64,000 nt of DNA from Catenuloplanes indicus (GTDB lineage Bacteria > Actinomycetota > Actinomycetes > Mycobacteriales > Micromonosporaceae). The position numbers and the translations under genes were made by a program. This document shows positions 8,230 through 17,812 of this stretch, piece by piece. Below the pieces are notes generated by a model. It had not been told where the DNA came from, did no database searches, and was given only the letters and a program-made list of their open reading frames with translations. The stretch's first letter is position 1. Every line of letters starts with the position of its first letter. The stretch is from the NCBI RefSeq assembly GCF_030813715.1, contig NZ_JAUSUZ010000001.1, forward strand, positions 4,340,001-4,404,000, written 5' to 3'.

Positions 8230-9039
8230 CTAGCGGGTGCCCAGCAGGGTCGCGCGGACGTCCGCCCAGATGTCGTCGTTGGCCGCGACCAGCAGGCCCT
8301 TCTGCGGGTCGGTGACCTGGAACTCGGTGCCGTCGAGGCGGCGTGCGACGCCGCCAGCCTCGCGGGTGAAGAGGACGCCCGGCGCGTGGTCCCAGGGCAG
8401 CGTCTTCCAGAACAGCACGAAGTCCTGGACACCGCTGACCACGTCCGGATATTCCGCGCCCGCGCAGTGCTGGCTGGGCAGGATCGCCGCGATGTCGCCC
8501 GCGCGCATGCTGATCTCCGCGGCCATCTCCTCGGGCAGGTATTTCAGCATCACCGCGCCGCGCAGCGTGCTGACCGGCGCGGGACCGCCGCGGGTGGTCA
8601 CGCGGACGCCGTCGACCCAGGCGCCGGAGCCGCGCTCGGCGACCGCCATCCGGTCGCGGGTCACGTCCAGGATCCAGCCGGCGCAGAGTTCGCCGTCCGC
8701 GATCAGCGCGGCCATCACCGCGAACGGCGTCCGGCCGAAGGCGAAGTTGCCGGTGCCGTCGAGCGGGTCGACGAGCCAGACCGGGCCGGTCTCGCAGATG
8801 CGGCGCAGCAGGCCCGGGTCCTCCGCGACGCTCTCCTCGCCGACCACGGTGGAACCGGGCAGCAGCCGCAGCAGGCCCTCGGTGAGCAGCTTCTCGGAGC
8901 GCTGGTCGGCGACGGTGACCAGGTCACCCGGTGCCTTCTCGCGCACGTCGGACGCGTCGAGCTTCTTGAAGAGCGGGAGCACGACGGTCTGGGCGGCCTC
9001 GCGGACGAGGTCGCCGACCCGATCGATCAGCTCACTCAA
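8230..9039 (-). CDS. Inositol-monophosphatase-family phosphatase
   Basis: A 269-residue Mg-dependent phosphatase of the IMPase/FBPase fold. The metal-binding motifs are all visible: GEES (~67-70), [15 protein letters not shown] (~88) and the C-terminal [17 protein letters not shown] (~215-231). Family members act on inositol phosphate, histidinol phosphate or PAP; the substrate is not predictable here. The reading frame begins with TTG at 9037-9039, which overlaps the upstream receiver gene's stop as TTGA; the coupling supports that start. It is the last gene of a four-gene signalling operon and ends 1 bp from the convergent AfsR-like gene. Whether it contributes a signalling substrate or is a bystander is unknown. 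Confidence 0.88.
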   Translation of the reverse strand: MSELIDRVGDLVREAAQTVVLPLFKKLDASDVREKAPGDLVTVADQRSEKLLTEGLLRLLPGSTVVGEESVAEDPGLLRRICETGPVWLVDPLDGTGNFAFGRTPFAVMAALIADGELCAGWILDVTRDRMAVAERGSGAWVDGVRVTTRGGPAPVSTLRGAVMLKYLPEEMAAEISMRAGDIAAILPSQHCAGAEYPDVVSGVQDFVLFWKTLPWDHAPGVLFTREAGGVARRLDGTEFQVTDPQKGLLVAANDDIWADVRATLLGTR

Positions 9040-9488
9040 GGCCGCGGCGGCAGCTTCACGACGCTGACGAAGAACTCGTCGATCTGACGGACCACCGCGA
9101 TGAAGCGGTCGAAGTCGACCGGCTTCGTCACGTACGCGTTCGCGTGGAGCTGGTAGCTGCGGAGGATGTCCTCGTCGGCCTGGGAGGTGGTGAGGATGAC
9201 GACCGGGATGCGGCGCAGCTTCTCGTCCCGCTTGATCTCCTCCAGCACCTCGCGGCCGTCCCGCCGGGGCAGGTTGAGGTCGAGCAGGATCAGGTCGGGC
9301 AGCACCACGCCCTCGTACTTGCCCTCCTGGCGGAGGTAGGCCAGCGCCTCCGCACCGTCGGACACGACCGTGAGCCGATTGCGCAGCTTGTGCTCGTCGA
9401 ACGCCTCCTGTGTCATGAGCACGTCGCCGGGATCGTCCTCGACGAGGAGCACCTCGATCGGGCTCTTGCCATCGGCCGGCGCGGTCAT
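9036..9488 (-). CDS. Single-domain response regulator (Rcp1/CheY-like receiver)
   Basis: A 150-residue stand-alone receiver. Acidic pocket LLVEDDPGD near the N terminus, phospho-acceptor Asp in [16 protein letters not shown], Thr in VVILTTSQ and Lys in YVTKPVDFD are all intact. There is no output domain, as in Rcp1-type regulators that pair with phytochrome-like kinases. Its ATG at 9488 overlaps the kinase stop by 4 bp and its stop overlaps the IMPase start, so stoichiometric coupled translation is expected. The adjacent kinase is the obvious phosphodonor; the receiver could relay phosphate to, or compete with, the receiver of the PP2C protein encoded first in the operon. Confidence 0.92.
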   Translation of the reverse strand: MTAPADGKSPIEVLLVEDDPGDVLMTQEAFDEHKLRNRLTVVSDGAEALAYLRQEGKYEGVVLPDLILLDLNLPRRDGREVLEEIKRDEKLRRIPVVILTTSQADEDILRSYQLHANAYVTKPVDFDRFIAVVRQIDEFFVSVVKLPPRP

Positions 9489-11095
9489 GCGGTCTCCTCC
9501 TGAAGCTGCGGGGTGCCCTGATCGGAGGGCAGTTCGGCCGCCTCGGAGGCGATCACCGGGAGCGTGAACCTGATGGCCGTGCCCCCGCTGTAGTCCGAAT
9601 CGATCCAAATCCGGCCACCATGGTACTCGACGATCTTCTTGGCGATGGCCAGTCCGATCCCGGTACCGGGGTAGGCGTCCTTGGCATGCAGCCGCTGGAA
9701 GATCACGAAGACCTTGTCCGCGAACTCGGCCTCGATGCCGATGCCGTTGTCCTCGCAACTGATCTCCCACTGGTCGCCGACCTGGCGGGACTTGATCTCG
9801 ACGCGCGGCGGCACCTCCGGCTTGCGGAACTTCAGCGCGTTGTTGACCAGGTTGGCCAGCAGGTTGGTGAGCAGCGGCTCCTCGCCCCGGATGGTGGGCA
9901 GGTCATGGAAGACGATCTCGCCGTCCGCGTACTCGCGGGCCGCGTCGAGCTGGCCGCTGACCTCGTCCATCACCTTGTTCAGGTCGACCTCGGTGAAGCC
10001 GGATGTGATCCGGCCGATCCGGGAGAACGCCAGCAGGTCGTTGATCAGGCGCTGCATGCGCTGGGCGCCGTCGACCGCGAAGTAGATGTACTGGTCGGCG
10101 CGTTCGTCCAGCTTGCCGCCGTACCGCCGCTGGAGCAGCTGGCAGAAGCTGGCCACCTTGCGCAGCGGCTCCTGAAGGTCGTGCGAGGCGACGTAGGCGA
10201 ACTGCTCCAGGTCGCGGTTGGACCGGGTGAGCTCCTCGTGCTGCTCCTCCAGCCGCTTGTTGGTGGCCTCGATCGCAACGCGCGCCGCGATCACCTCGGC
10301 CAGGTCTTCGGCGATCTTGCGGCGCATACCGTCGATGTCGTCGGCGAGCGCGGCCAGCTCCGGCACGCCGGAGGCGGAGATCCGGTGCTGGTAGTCGCCG
10401 GCCGCGACCAGGCGGGCCTCGGCCGCGAGGTCGGTGACCGGCTTGATGACGAATCGCTCCAGCAGCAGGAGCAGCGCGGCACCGGCCACGATGATCACCA
10501 CGGCCGCGAGGATCAACAGGAAGATCAGCAGGTTGGCGGTGGCCTCTGTCTGGTCGGCGAAGAGGTTGCGCAGCGCGAGGATGTCGCCCTGCAGCGTGGC
10601 GACGTCCGCCCGCAGCACGTCGAACCGTTGCCGGCTGCCCTGGTCGATGATCTCCTGGGCACGACGGCTGTCACCGTCCTGCACCGCCTTGATCACCGGC
10701 TCCGCGATCACGGCTCGCCACTCCCGGGAACCGGAGGTCACCGCTTCGAGCTGATCGGCCACGGCCCGGTCGTGGGAGCTGTCGCCGAGCAGGTCGGACA
10801 TCTCCGCGATGAGCTGCTGCTCAGCGGCGAGACCGCTCCGGTACGGCGCGAGGTCCTCCTCGTCCGCGGTGAGCACGTACCCGCGGATCGCGGTCTCCTG
10901 GTCCAGCAACGCGCTCTGCAGGCTCTGACCGGCGACCCGCATCGGCCCGGTCTTCTCCAGGATGACCCGCAGCCCTTCGCGGTTCTCCGCCGCGGTGATC
11001 GCCGCGACCACGGCGAGCGCGCCGAGGATCACCGCCACCACGACCGTCAGCGCGATCGCCCGCGTCCGCAGCGTCCAGCCCTTACCGGCCGCCAT
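9485..11095 (-). CDS. CHASE3-domain sensor histidine kinase
   Basis: A 536-residue membrane kinase. TM1 (about 12-35), extracytoplasmic CHASE3 sensor (about 38-180; [17 protein letters not shown] is the family signature), TM2 (about 187-212), HAMP ([19 protein letters not shown]), a coiled-coil linker, the dimerisation/phosphoacceptor helix with His in [16 protein letters not shown], and an HATPase_c domain with N-box LVNNALKF, G1 DNGIGI and G2 [18 protein letters not shown]. The phosphoacceptor helix belongs to the phytochrome-like HisKA subgroup that uses single-domain receivers, which fits the receiver encoded immediately downstream. Start ATG overlaps the preceding PP2C gene's stop by one base (TGATG). 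Confidence 0.93.
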   Translation of the reverse strand: MAAGKGWTLRTRAIALTVVVAVILGALAVVAAITAAENREGLRVILEKTGPMRVAGQSLQSALLDQETAIRGYVLTADEEDLAPYRSGLAAEQQLIAEMSDLLGDSSHDRAVADQLEAVTSGSREWRAVIAEPVIKAVQDGDSRRAQEIIDQGSRQRFDVLRADVATLQGDILALRNLFADQTEATANLLIFLLILAAVVIIVAGAALLLLLERFVIKPVTDLAAEARLVAAGDYQHRISASGVPELAALADDIDGMRRKIAEDLAEVIAARVAIEATNKRLEEQHEELTRSNRDLEQFAYVASHDLQEPLRKVASFCQLLQRRYGGKLDERADQYIYFAVDGAQRMQRLINDLLAFSRIGRITSGFTEVDLNKVMDEVSGQLDAAREYADGEIVFHDLPTIRGEEPLLTNLLANLVNNALKFRKPEVPPRVEIKSRQVGDQWEISCEDNGIGIEAEFADKVFVIFQRLHAKDAYPGTGIGLAIAKKIVEYHGGRIWIDSDYSGGTAIRFTLPVIASEAAELPSDQGTPQLQEETA

Positions 11096-12306
11096 CAGCG
11101 ACCCCTCCCCCGCGAGATCAACAGCATGGCGACGTCATCGGCGAGCGCGCCGCCGTTCAGCTCCTCCGCGCGCCCGACCAGCCACGGCGGCAGTTCGGCG
11201 AGCGGTATGTCGGTGGCCGGCGGCTCGGCGAGCAGCCGGCAGAGGCCGGAGACGTCCAGCCGCTCGGTGCCCTGGCCGACGTGGCCCTCGATCAGGCCGT
11301 CCGTGTACATCAGGATCGACCAGTCCTCGGACGGGAACTCGATGTCGAACGACCGGACCGGGCGCGGGCTGACGCCGAGCAGCAACCCGTTCGGCGCCGG
11401 GATCGGCTTCACCTCGCCACCGGCGAGCAGCAGCGGCTGCGGGTGCCCGGCGAGGCGGACCGTGGCCCGGTTCGCGTCCAGGTCCAGCTTGATCGCGGCG
11501 ACCGTGGTGAAGATCTCCGGCAGCCGGCGCTCGCTGATCAGCACCTGCTCCAGCGCGGGCAGGATCTCGTCGTCCGGCACACCGGCCACCACCAGAGCGC
11601 GCCACGCGACCCGCAGCTCGACGCCGAGCGCGGCCTCGTCCACGCCGTGCCCGCAGACGTCGCCGACGATCAGCTGCAGGTGCCCCTCCGCGGTCTGCAC
11701 CACGTCGTAGAAGTCGCCGCCGATCAGGCCCCGGCTGCGGCCCGGCCGGTAGAACATGTGCACGGCCGCCTGCTTGGTGTCGCGCAGCAGCGGCTGGGGC
11801 AGCAGGCCACGCTCCAGGCGGGCGGACTCGGCCTGGCGCAGCTCCGCCTCGCGCAGACGCAGCGCGTTCTCGTCGGCGCGCTTGCGCTCGACCGCGTAGC
11901 GCAGCGCCCGGGTCAGCAGCACGCCGTCGACCTGGCCCTTGACCAGGTAGTCCTGGGCGCCCTCGGCGACCGCGTCCACGCCGAGGTGCTCGTCCTGCCG
12001 GCCGGTGAGCACGCAGACCGCGGACCGGCCGGCCATGGTCAGCACGCGGCGGAGACCGTCCAGGCCCTGCGCGTCGGGCAGACCCAGATCGAGCAGGATG
12101 CAGTCGACACCGGCGATCCGGCTCTGCGCCTCGGTGAGGCTGCGCGCCACCTGCAGCTCCACCGACGCGTTCGCCTCGGCCAGCAGCTCGCTGACCAGGA
12201 ACGCGTCACCCTCGTCGTCCTCGATGAGGAGCACATGAAGGCGCCCGGCCACCGTGGGCAGGGCGCCGTCGCGGGGCAGCCCCCGCGTCGCGGGCGGGAT
12301 GCTCAT
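11095..12306 (-). CDS. Receiver-PP2C (SpoIIE/RsbU-type) serine phosphatase
   Basis: A 403-residue two-domain output protein. The N-terminal receiver (about 22-140) has LLIEDDEGD, phospho-Asp in DCILLDLGLPDAQG and Lys in DYLVKGQVD. A short helical linker leads to a SpoIIE-type PP2C domain (about 180-400) with GGDFYDVV, GDVCGHG, MYTDGLIE and the C-terminal DDVAML metal-binding motifs. Such response-regulator phosphatases dephosphorylate anti-anti-sigma (STAS) proteins in partner-switching cascades. First gene of the four-gene operon with kinase, receiver and IMPase. A potential partner, a STAS-HATPase protein, is encoded at 24296-25099, but the link is speculative. Confidence 0.92.
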   Translation of the reverse strand: MSIPPATRGLPRDGALPTVAGRLHVLLIEDDEGDAFLVSELLAEANASVELQVARSLTEAQSRIAGVDCILLDLGLPDAQGLDGLRRVLTMAGRSAVCVLTGRQDEHLGVDAVAEGAQDYLVKGQVDGVLLTRALRYAVERKRADENALRLREAELRQAESARLERGLLPQPLLRDTKQAAVHMFYRPGRSRGLIGGDFYDVVQTAEGHLQLIVGDVCGHGVDEAALGVELRVAWRALVVAGVPDDEILPALEQVLISERRLPEIFTTVAAIKLDLDANRATVRLAGHPQPLLLAGGEVKPIPAPNGLLLGVSPRPVRSFDIEFPSEDWSILMYTDGLIEGHVGQGTERLDVSGLCRLLAEPPATDIPLAELPPWLVGRAEELNGGALADDVAMLLISRGRGR

Positions 12307-12415
12307 GCCCCGACCTCACTGTTATGGGTCACCGCTACTCGTTCCGGGTGATGGGCGGGAGAAGCATCGCTGATCGTGGCCCAAACGGAGCGGACGCACA
12401 ACACGTCTATCCGTT

Positions 12416-12748
12416 TCATGAGGGAGGCGACGCTCCCCAGGACCGGATGTGTTCGGCGCGGGCCGCGAGTGTCGCACCGAAGATGCCGCCCACCGTCCCG
12501 CAGTCGTAGCAGGTCAGTGACGTGTCCAGTCGGCGTGAGCCGCAGGAGGGGCATTGCCCGCGGTCGCCGGGGTCGGTGTAGGCGTCCAGCGCGGCGGCGA
12601 GTGCCCGCGCGGTGTACCCGGTCAGGTCGGCCCGCAGCCCCGCCACCTGCACCGTGGCAACCGGCCCGTCGCCGGGCGCGGTGTCGTACGGCTCGACCCG
12701 TTCGAGGAATCGCTCGAGCGCGGCCGCGAGGTCGGGGATGCGCGACAT
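12416..12748 (-). CDS. Small zinc-ribbon protein
   Basis: A 110-residue protein of unknown function. N-terminal helices (SRIPDLAAALERFLERVEPY) are followed by a compact beta-like segment and a C-terminal zinc ribbon with two CxxC knuckles, CPSC...CYDC, about 15 residues apart. Codon use is typical of the neighbourhood. It starts with ATG at 12748 with only a weak upstream site. It lies alone between the signalling operon and the cellulase gene, on the same strand as both. A nucleic-acid or metal-binding role is possible, but nothing in context decides it. Confidence 0.7.
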   Translation of the reverse strand: MSRIPDLAAALERFLERVEPYDTAPGDGPVATVQVAGLRADLTGYTARALAAALDAYTDPGDRGQCPSCGSRRLDTSLTCYDCGTVGGIFGATLAARAEHIRSWGASPPS

Positions 12749-12832
12749 GTGTCCACGCTAGGGCACTCGCCGTAGCGGCCCCCAGCGGGGCGTCCCGGGA
12801 GCGGTCGGCATACCGCCCCCGGAACGCGTCCT

Positions 12833-15355
12833 TCACCCGCAGACGGTGCCGTTCAGCCGGAAGAGGCCGGGCGCCGGTGCCGCGCCGTCACCGGTGAACC
12901 CGAAGGTCACGGTGGCGCCGGGCTTGATGACCGCGTTCCACGGGTACGCCGCGGCGGTGACGCCGGTCCCCTTCTGGGTGATCTGGGCGCTCCACCCGCG
13001 GGCGATGCTCGCGCCGGCCGGGAGTTCCCAGCCGAGCCGCCAGCCGTCGATCGCGGTACTGCCGGTGTTCCGCACGCTGACCTGCGCGGTGAAGCCGCCC
13101 GGCCAGCTGCCGTGGTTGCGGTACGTGACGTCGCAGCTCTGGGTCGAGCCCGCGAACGCCGCCATCCAGGCCAGCGGCGCGTTCCAGTTGATGGTCAGCT
13201 CGTTCGTGGCCCAGCTCTCGATGTCGTCGACGTAGCAGAACTGTGCGGCGCACCCGGTGAGCAGCCGCTGCGCGACCGGGTCCTGGATGTCCGAGTTCGG
13301 CCCGCCGGCCAGCGTGCCGGGCGGCGGATTCGGCAGATCCGGGTTGAGCTGCCGGGCATACCAGCGGCTGTGCTGGTTCTTCGAGTCCTGCTCGCCGTAC
13401 CCGGTCACGTAGGACTGGCCGAGCGCGTTGCGGCCGAGCACGTAGTCGAAGCCCTGCAGCGCGCCGTCCCGGAACCGCGCGTCGCCGCTCAGGTCGTACG
13501 CGACGGCCAGCACGATCGCGTTGTTCAGGACGCTGCTGTTCGAGCCCCAGTCGAAGCGGTGGTTCGCCGGGTCGTAGGTCAGCCCGAACGCGGAGCCGGC
13601 CTGGATCGCCAGGTACTTCTCCGCACCGGCCAGCACGGACGCCCGGACCCGGTCCCGGTCCGGCAGCGCGTTCGGCACCGTGGCCAGGTCGAGCCGGCCG
13701 AGCTGCGCGACGCTGCCCCAGCTGAAGCCGCGCTCGTCCCAGATGTCCGCGGTGTGCAGCGGCGACGCGGTCAGGTAATCCTGGAACGCCCGCTCGCCGG
13801 TGGTGATGTAGAGCTCGGCCGCGGCCCAGTAGAACTCGTCCGTGACGTTGTCGTCGTTGTACGCGCCGCCGCCGATGCCGTCCGACGCCGGGGCGTAGAT
13901 CGCCGGGTTCGCCAGCGCGGCCGCCCAGGCCGTGCGCGCGGCGGCGAGGTTGCGAGCCGCGAAGTCCGCGTCGTATCCGGCGAACACGCGGGCCGCCTGC
14001 GCCGCCGTGGCGGCCAGGTTCAGCGTGGCCGCGGTGGACGGCGCGTGCAGCTCGCGCGGCTGCGGGTCGAGGTGCGGCAGCAGCGGCAGACCGGTCCAGG
14101 CCGCGTCGTGGATCTTGTGGTGCGCCATGCCGGCCCGCTCCTCACCGGCCGGGACCTGCATGCTGAGCAGGAACTCCTGCTCCCAGCGGGCCTCGTCGAG
14201 CAGGTCCGGCACGCCGTTGCCGCTCTCCGGGATCGCCAGCGCACCGTCGCGGTGCAACGCGGGGGCACGCTCGAACTCGCTCATCAGCTGATACACCGAG
14301 ATGCCGCCGTTCACCACGTACTTTCCGTGGTCGCCGGCGTCGTACCAGCCGCCGGAGACGTCCAGCGTGTAGTCGCACACGCCGGGCTGGCACGGCACCT
14401 CGATGTCACCCTGATTCGGCGCGACCTGCACGTGGCCGGCCGGGCGGCCATAGCCGGGGCGCAGCTCGTCGGAGATCTCGATGCCGCTGCGCTGCGTGTA
14501 GTAGAACTTCAGCGCGTCCGTGGCCAGCGTGCCGTAGAGGTCGGCGGCGATGTCGAACGGATGGCTCGTCTCACCGTCCGCGACCAGCGTGAATCCACGG
14601 CCGGTGGCCCGCGCGGCGCTGAAGTCGATGCTGTGCGTGGTCAGCCCGGAGCTGGCGTCCGCGCCGCGTGGCACGGTCCGCCCACTCGCCTCCTCGGTGC
14701 CGTCGGCCGCGCGGAGCGACCACTCCACCGGCTCGGTCGCGTCCGTGACCAGCGTGGCGTTCTTCGGGCCGGACGGCAGGTAGCCGACCTGGTTGACCTT
14801 GACGCGCGGGCCGGTCTCCGGCTCGTACGGCTCCTCCTCGGCGCCGCCGGTCAGCGACACGTCGTCCAGGCACAGCCGCCACGGGTTCGCGCTGCCGCCG
14901 ATCTGGAACGCGACCTGCGCGTTCGGCAGGTCGACCGGCGCGGTGAACGTGTACGAGTAGACGTCACCGGAGACGTTCACCACCGGCACCTGCGCGAGGT
15001 ACTGCGTCCACGGGTCCACCGGCAGCTGAACCAGCGCGCGAACCGGCGTGGCCGGCGTGGCGATGCCGAAGAACGAGAACGCGTACGTCTCGCCCGCGGC
15101 CAGCGGAATGTCATCCTGCCCGATGATCACGTCCCACGGGTTGACGGTGCCGCCGGGCACGTCCACGCAGAATCGCCCGTCCACCACCGCCGGTGTCAGG
15201 TTCGGGGTGGTCCACCAGGGCGCGGTGAGCCCGTTGTCGAAGGTGCCATTGACGATCTGCTCCGGGCCGGGGTCGGCCTGCGCGGGCGCGGGGCCGGTGG
15301 TGATCGCGACGGTGGCGACGAGCGCCGCTGCGATCGTGCGTAGCGGTCTATTCAC
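12833..15355 (-). CDS. Secreted GH9 endoglucanase (CBM4/9 - Ig-like - GH9 - CBM2)
   Basis: An 840-residue multi-domain cellulase. Signal peptide (1-27, cleaved after PAQA), CBM4/9 carbohydrate-binding module (about 32-170; [10 protein letters not shown] at its start), Ig-like CelD_N domain (about 183-270; [19 protein letters not shown]), GH9 catalytic domain (about 278-715), and C-terminal CBM2 (about 735-840; [19 protein letters not shown], paired Cys, LNGTVCG). Catalytic features: DAGD in [12 protein letters not shown] (general base), the conserved His in [10 protein letters not shown], and the acid Glu in [13 protein letters not shown]. Start is GTG with AAGGAG 9 bases upstream. A CebR-type operator and promoter lie directly upstream, so induction by cello-oligosaccharides is expected. 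Confidence 0.95.
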   Translation of the reverse strand: MNRPLRTIAAALVATVAITTGPAPAQADPGPEQIVNGTFDNGLTAPWWTTPNLTPAVVDGRFCVDVPGGTVNPWDVIIGQDDIPLAAGETYAFSFFGIATPATPVRALVQLPVDPWTQYLAQVPVVNVSGDVYSYTFTAPVDLPNAQVAFQIGGSANPWRLCLDDVSLTGGAEEEPYEPETGPRVKVNQVGYLPSGPKNATLVTDATEPVEWSLRAADGTEEASGRTVPRGADASSGLTTHSIDFSAARATGRGFTLVADGETSHPFDIAADLYGTLATDALKFYYTQRSGIEISDELRPGYGRPAGHVQVAPNQGDIEVPCQPGVCDYTLDVSGGWYDAGDHGKYVVNGGISVYQLMSEFERAPALHRDGALAIPESGNGVPDLLDEARWEQEFLLSMQVPAGEERAGMAHHKIHDAAWTGLPLLPHLDPQPRELHAPSTAATLNLAATAAQAARVFAGYDADFAARNLAAARTAWAAALANPAIYAPASDGIGGGAYNDDNVTDEFYWAAAELYITTGERAFQDYLTASPLHTADIWDERGFSWGSVAQLGRLDLATVPNALPDRDRVRASVLAGAEKYLAIQAGSAFGLTYDPANHRFDWGSNSSVLNNAIVLAVAYDLSGDARFRDGALQGFDYVLGRNALGQSYVTGYGEQDSKNQHSRWYARQLNPDLPNPPPGTLAGGPNSDIQDPVAQRLLTGCAAQFCYVDDIESWATNELTINWNAPLAWMAAFAGSTQSCDVTYRNHGSWPGGFTAQVSVRNTGSTAIDGWRLGWELPAGASIARGWSAQITQKGTGVTAAAYPWNAVIKPGATVTFGFTGDGAAPAPGLFRLNGTVCG

Positions 15356-15377
15356 GCGATGTCACTCCTTCTGATAT

Positions 15378-15391
15378 TGGGAGCGCTCCCA
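15378..15391 (-). promoter_or_regulatory. CebR-type operator
   Basis: The perfect 14-bp palindrome TGGGAGCGCTCCCA matches the known CebR (LacI-family, cellobiose-responsive) operator of Streptomyces. It lies 22 bp upstream of the GH9 start codon and just downstream of a promoter at 15402-15430, where a bound repressor would block the early transcript. No cebR gene is present in this window. Confidence 0.9.
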
Positions 15392-15401
15392 CATGTCAGG
15401 C

Positions 15402-15430
15402 ATCGTGACAATTTGTTTCGCACATGTCAA
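15402..15430 (-). promoter_or_regulatory. Probable promoter of the GH9 gene
   Basis: A consensus -35 TTGACA (15425-15430) is followed after exactly 17 bp by CACGAT (15402-15407) as a weak -10. Transcription would start near 15395, placing the CebR-type operator at about +4 to +17. Confidence 0.55.
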
Positions 15431-16836
15431 TGGATCGATGTTACGGCGCGCAGTGCGGCCGCGAGTCGCGCCACGCCCTCGGCCAGCTGTGCCGGGGCCG
15501 CCAACGCGAACGTGAGCCGCAGATGTGGCCCCTCCGGCTCGGCCGCGAACCAGGGGCGGCCGGGCGAGACCACCACGTCCCGGGCCAGTGCCTCGGCCGC
15601 CAGCGCGGTGTCGTCCACGCCGTCCGGCAGTCGCCACCACAGATGCAGACCACCCGCCGGTACGGACAGCGTGCGCGCCTCGGCCGGCAGCTCCCGGTGC
15701 AGCGCCGCGACCAGCGCGTCCCGCCGCTGCCGCAGGTGCAGCCGCAACGTGCGCCGGTGCCGGGCCCAGGCCGGCGACGTGACGAAGTCCAGCGCGGCCT
15801 CCTGCAGCGGGCCGGCCACGAAGAAGTCGTCCAGCACGCGCACCGCACGCAGCCGGGCACCGGCCGCACCGCGCGCGCCGATCGCGGCCACCCGCAGCCC
15901 GGCCGCGGCCGCCTTGGTCAGTGAGCGCAGGTAGACCACGTGCCCGGCGGTGTCCGCCGCGGCCAGCGGGGGCGGCGGGTCGCCGTCGATGGCCAGGTCG
16001 CGGGCATAGTCGTCCTCGATCAAGAAAGCACCGGCCCGGCGCACCGCGGACAGCACGTCCGCGCGCCGCCGCGGCGCCAGCGTGGCGCCATGCGGGTTCG
16101 CGTACAGCGGCTGGCAGTAGTAGAGCCGGGCGCCGGTCCGGTCGAACGCGGCCGCCAGCAACTCCGGGCGCACGCCCCGCGCGTCCGACGGGACCGGCAC
16201 CACGCGCAGCCCGGCCGCGCGGGCGGCCGCGATCGCACCGAGGTAGGTGGGCGCGTCGACCAGCACGGTGTCGCCCGGCACCGTGAGCGCGCGGAACGCG
16301 GTGGCCAGCGCGGACTGGCCGCCCGGGCAGATGCTCATGTCCTCGGCGCGCAGCGCGGACCCGGTCTGGCGGGCGAACCAGGCGCGCAGGTCAGCCCGCC
16401 CCTCGACCGGTCCGTGCTCCCAGGAGGCGGGCCGCCGGGCCGCGCGGGCCAGCGCGGCGCCGAGCGCGGCCGTCGGGGCCAGCTCGCCGTCCAGATAGCC
16501 GCCGGAGAGCGGTATCGCTCCCGGTCGCGGAAGCGATAACAGTGCCTGCATCGACTCCTCGCCACCGGGACGTTCGCCGAGCGCGACGGCCTGCCAGCCG
16601 AGATCGTCGACGTCGGCACCGACCGGCTGCGGCAGCACGAACGTCCCGCTGCCGGGCCGCGACTCGACCAGCCCTTCCGAGATCAGGCGCCGGATCGCGG
16701 CCTGCACGGTGAGCGGGGAGACGCGGTGCCGGGCGATCAGCTCACGCACCGAGGGCAGCCGGGTGCCGGGCGGTGCGGCGGCCACCCGATCCCGGAGATC
16801 TTGGATAACGCGCGCCGCTGCGTTATCGTCCTTCAT
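15427..16836 (-). CDS. MocR/PdxR-type GntR regulator with aminotransferase-like domain
   Basis: A 469-residue chimeric regulator. N-terminal GntR winged helix (about 1-68; LPSVRELIARHRVSPLTVQA, RPGSGTFVLP), a linker, then a fold-type I PLP-binding aminotransferase-like domain (about 110-465). Landmarks: YLGAIAAARAAG, EDDYARDL, and the PLP Lys in SLTKAAAAGLRV. Start ATG at 16836 gives the normal N terminus; a longer frame exists. The start codon interlocks with that of the divergent EamA transporter gene (CATG, 16834-16837), so the regulator almost certainly controls that transporter. PLP-dependent or amino-compound effectors are typical of the family. The gene's 3' end lies over the -35 box of the GH9 promoter. 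Confidence 0.92.
   Translation of the reverse strand: MKDDNAAARVIQDLRDRVAAAPPGTRLPSVRELIARHRVSPLTVQAAIRRLISEGLVESRPGSGTFVLPQPVGADVDDLGWQAVALGERPGGEESMQALLSLPRPGAIPLSGGYLDGELAPTAALGAALARAARRPASWEHGPVEGRADLRAWFARQTGSALRAEDMSICPGGQSALATAFRALTVPGDTVLVDAPTYLGAIAAARAAGLRVVPVPSDARGVRPELLAAAFDRTGARLYYCQPLYANPHGATLAPRRRADVLSAVRRAGAFLIEDDYARDLAIDGDPPPPLAAADTAGHVVYLRSLTKAAAAGLRVAAIGARGAAGARLRAVRVLDDFFVAGPLQEAALDFVTSPAWARHRRTLRLHLRQRRDALVAALHRELPAEARTLSVPAGGLHLWWRLPDGVDDTALAAEALARDVVVSPGRPWFAAEPEGPHLRLTFALAAPAQLAEGVARLAAALRAVTSIH
16805..16826. promoter_or_regulatory. Inverted repeat ATAACG-N10-CGTTAT near overlapping MocR/EamA starts
   Basis: ATAACG (16805-16810) and CGTTAT (16821-16826) form a perfect dyad inside the 5' end of the MocR coding region. 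A further ATAACG lies at 16871-16876 and TAACGG at 16849-16854. Direct and inverted copies of one hexamer around shared start codons suggest the MocR binding sites. GTTATC at 16822-16827 sits about 8 bp before the EamA ATG and could be a -10 for a leaderless transcript. Confidence 0.45.
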
Positions 16837-17812
16837 GAAGGACGAGAGTAACGGTATCGCCCACAACCCGATAACGGGTGTCGGGCTCGGACTGCTCGGC
16901 GTGGCCGGTTTCAGCTTCTCGCTGCCGGCCACCGCGCTCGCGCTCGACGGCTTCGACCCGTGGCTGGTCGGCGTGGGCCGGGCCGCCGGTGCGGGCCTGC
17001 TCGCGGTCGTCTACCTGCTCGCGGTGCGCGCGCCCCGGCCGGCGCGCGGGCACTGGCCGCGGCTCGCGCTGGTCGCGCTCGGCGTGGTCTTCGGCTTCCC
17101 GGTCTGCACCACGCTCGCGCTGCTCACGTCCACGTCCGCGCACGGTGCCGTGGTGATCGCGCTGCTCCCGGCGATGACCGCGGTCTTCGCGGTGCTGCGC
17201 GGCGGCGAGCGTCCGCCGCCCGCGTTCTGGGGCGCGAGCCTGGCCGGGCTGGTCGCGGTACTCGGGTTCCTGCTCGCCGGTGGCGGCGTCGGCGGCGGGT
17301 TGCACCCGGCCGACCTGCTGCTGATCGGCGCGGTGCTGCTGGCCGCGCTCGGCTACGCCGAGGGCGGTGCGCTGGCCCGCGAGCTCGGCGGCGCGCGCAC
17401 GATCTGCTGGGCGCTGGTGCTGTCGCTGCCGGTCACGATCCCGGTCGCCGGCGTCTCGCTGGCGCTGCACCCGGTCGCCGCGCCGTCCGGCACCGCCTGG
17501 TTCGGCCTCGGCTACGTCACCGTGGTGTCGATGTTCCTCGGCTTCTTCGCCTGGTACGCCGGCCTGGCCGCGGGCGGCGTCGCGCGGGTCGGGCAGGTGC
17601 AGCTGATCCAGCCGGTGCTCACCCTCGGCTGGTCCGCGCTGCTGCTCGGCGAGCAGGTCAGCGGCCTGACGATGGCCGCGGCCGCGCTGGTCTTCGGCTG
17701 TGTGCTGCTGACCCAGCGCACCCGGTCCGCGGCGAGGCGCCCCACCCGGGACACCCCGCCCGCGGCACCGGTCAGCCAGCCGCGCGCCGGTCGGCCCGCT
17801 CGTGAATGTTGA
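16835..17812 (+). CDS. EamA (DMT superfamily) transporter
   Basis: A 325-residue protein with ten hydrophobic helices in two EamA repeats (for example LLGVAGFSFSLPATALALDG in the first, WFGLGYVTVVSMFLGFFAWY and LTLGWSALLLGEQVSG in the second). Such carriers export amino acids, amines or metabolites. The ATG at 16835 overlaps the divergent MocR ATG by 2 bp and no ribosome-binding site precedes it, consistent with a leaderless mRNA. MocR-family regulators commonly control such transporters. Its last 41 bp overlap the convergent TPR gene. Confidence 0.9.
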   Translation: MKDESNGIAHNPITGVGLGLLGVAGFSFSLPATALALDGFDPWLVGVGRAAGAGLLAVVYLLAVRAPRPARGHWPRLALVALGVVFGFPVCTTLALLTSTSAHGAVVIALLPAMTAVFAVLRGGERPPPAFWGASLAGLVAVLGFLLAGGGVGGGLHPADLLLIGAVLLAALGYAEGGALARELGGARTICWALVLSLPVTIPVAGVSLALHPVAAPSGTAWFGLGYVTVVSMFLGFFAWYAGLAAGGVARVGQVQLIQPVLTLGWSALLLGEQVSGLTMAAAALVFGCVLLTQRTRSAARRPTRDTPPAAPVSQPRAGRPAREC

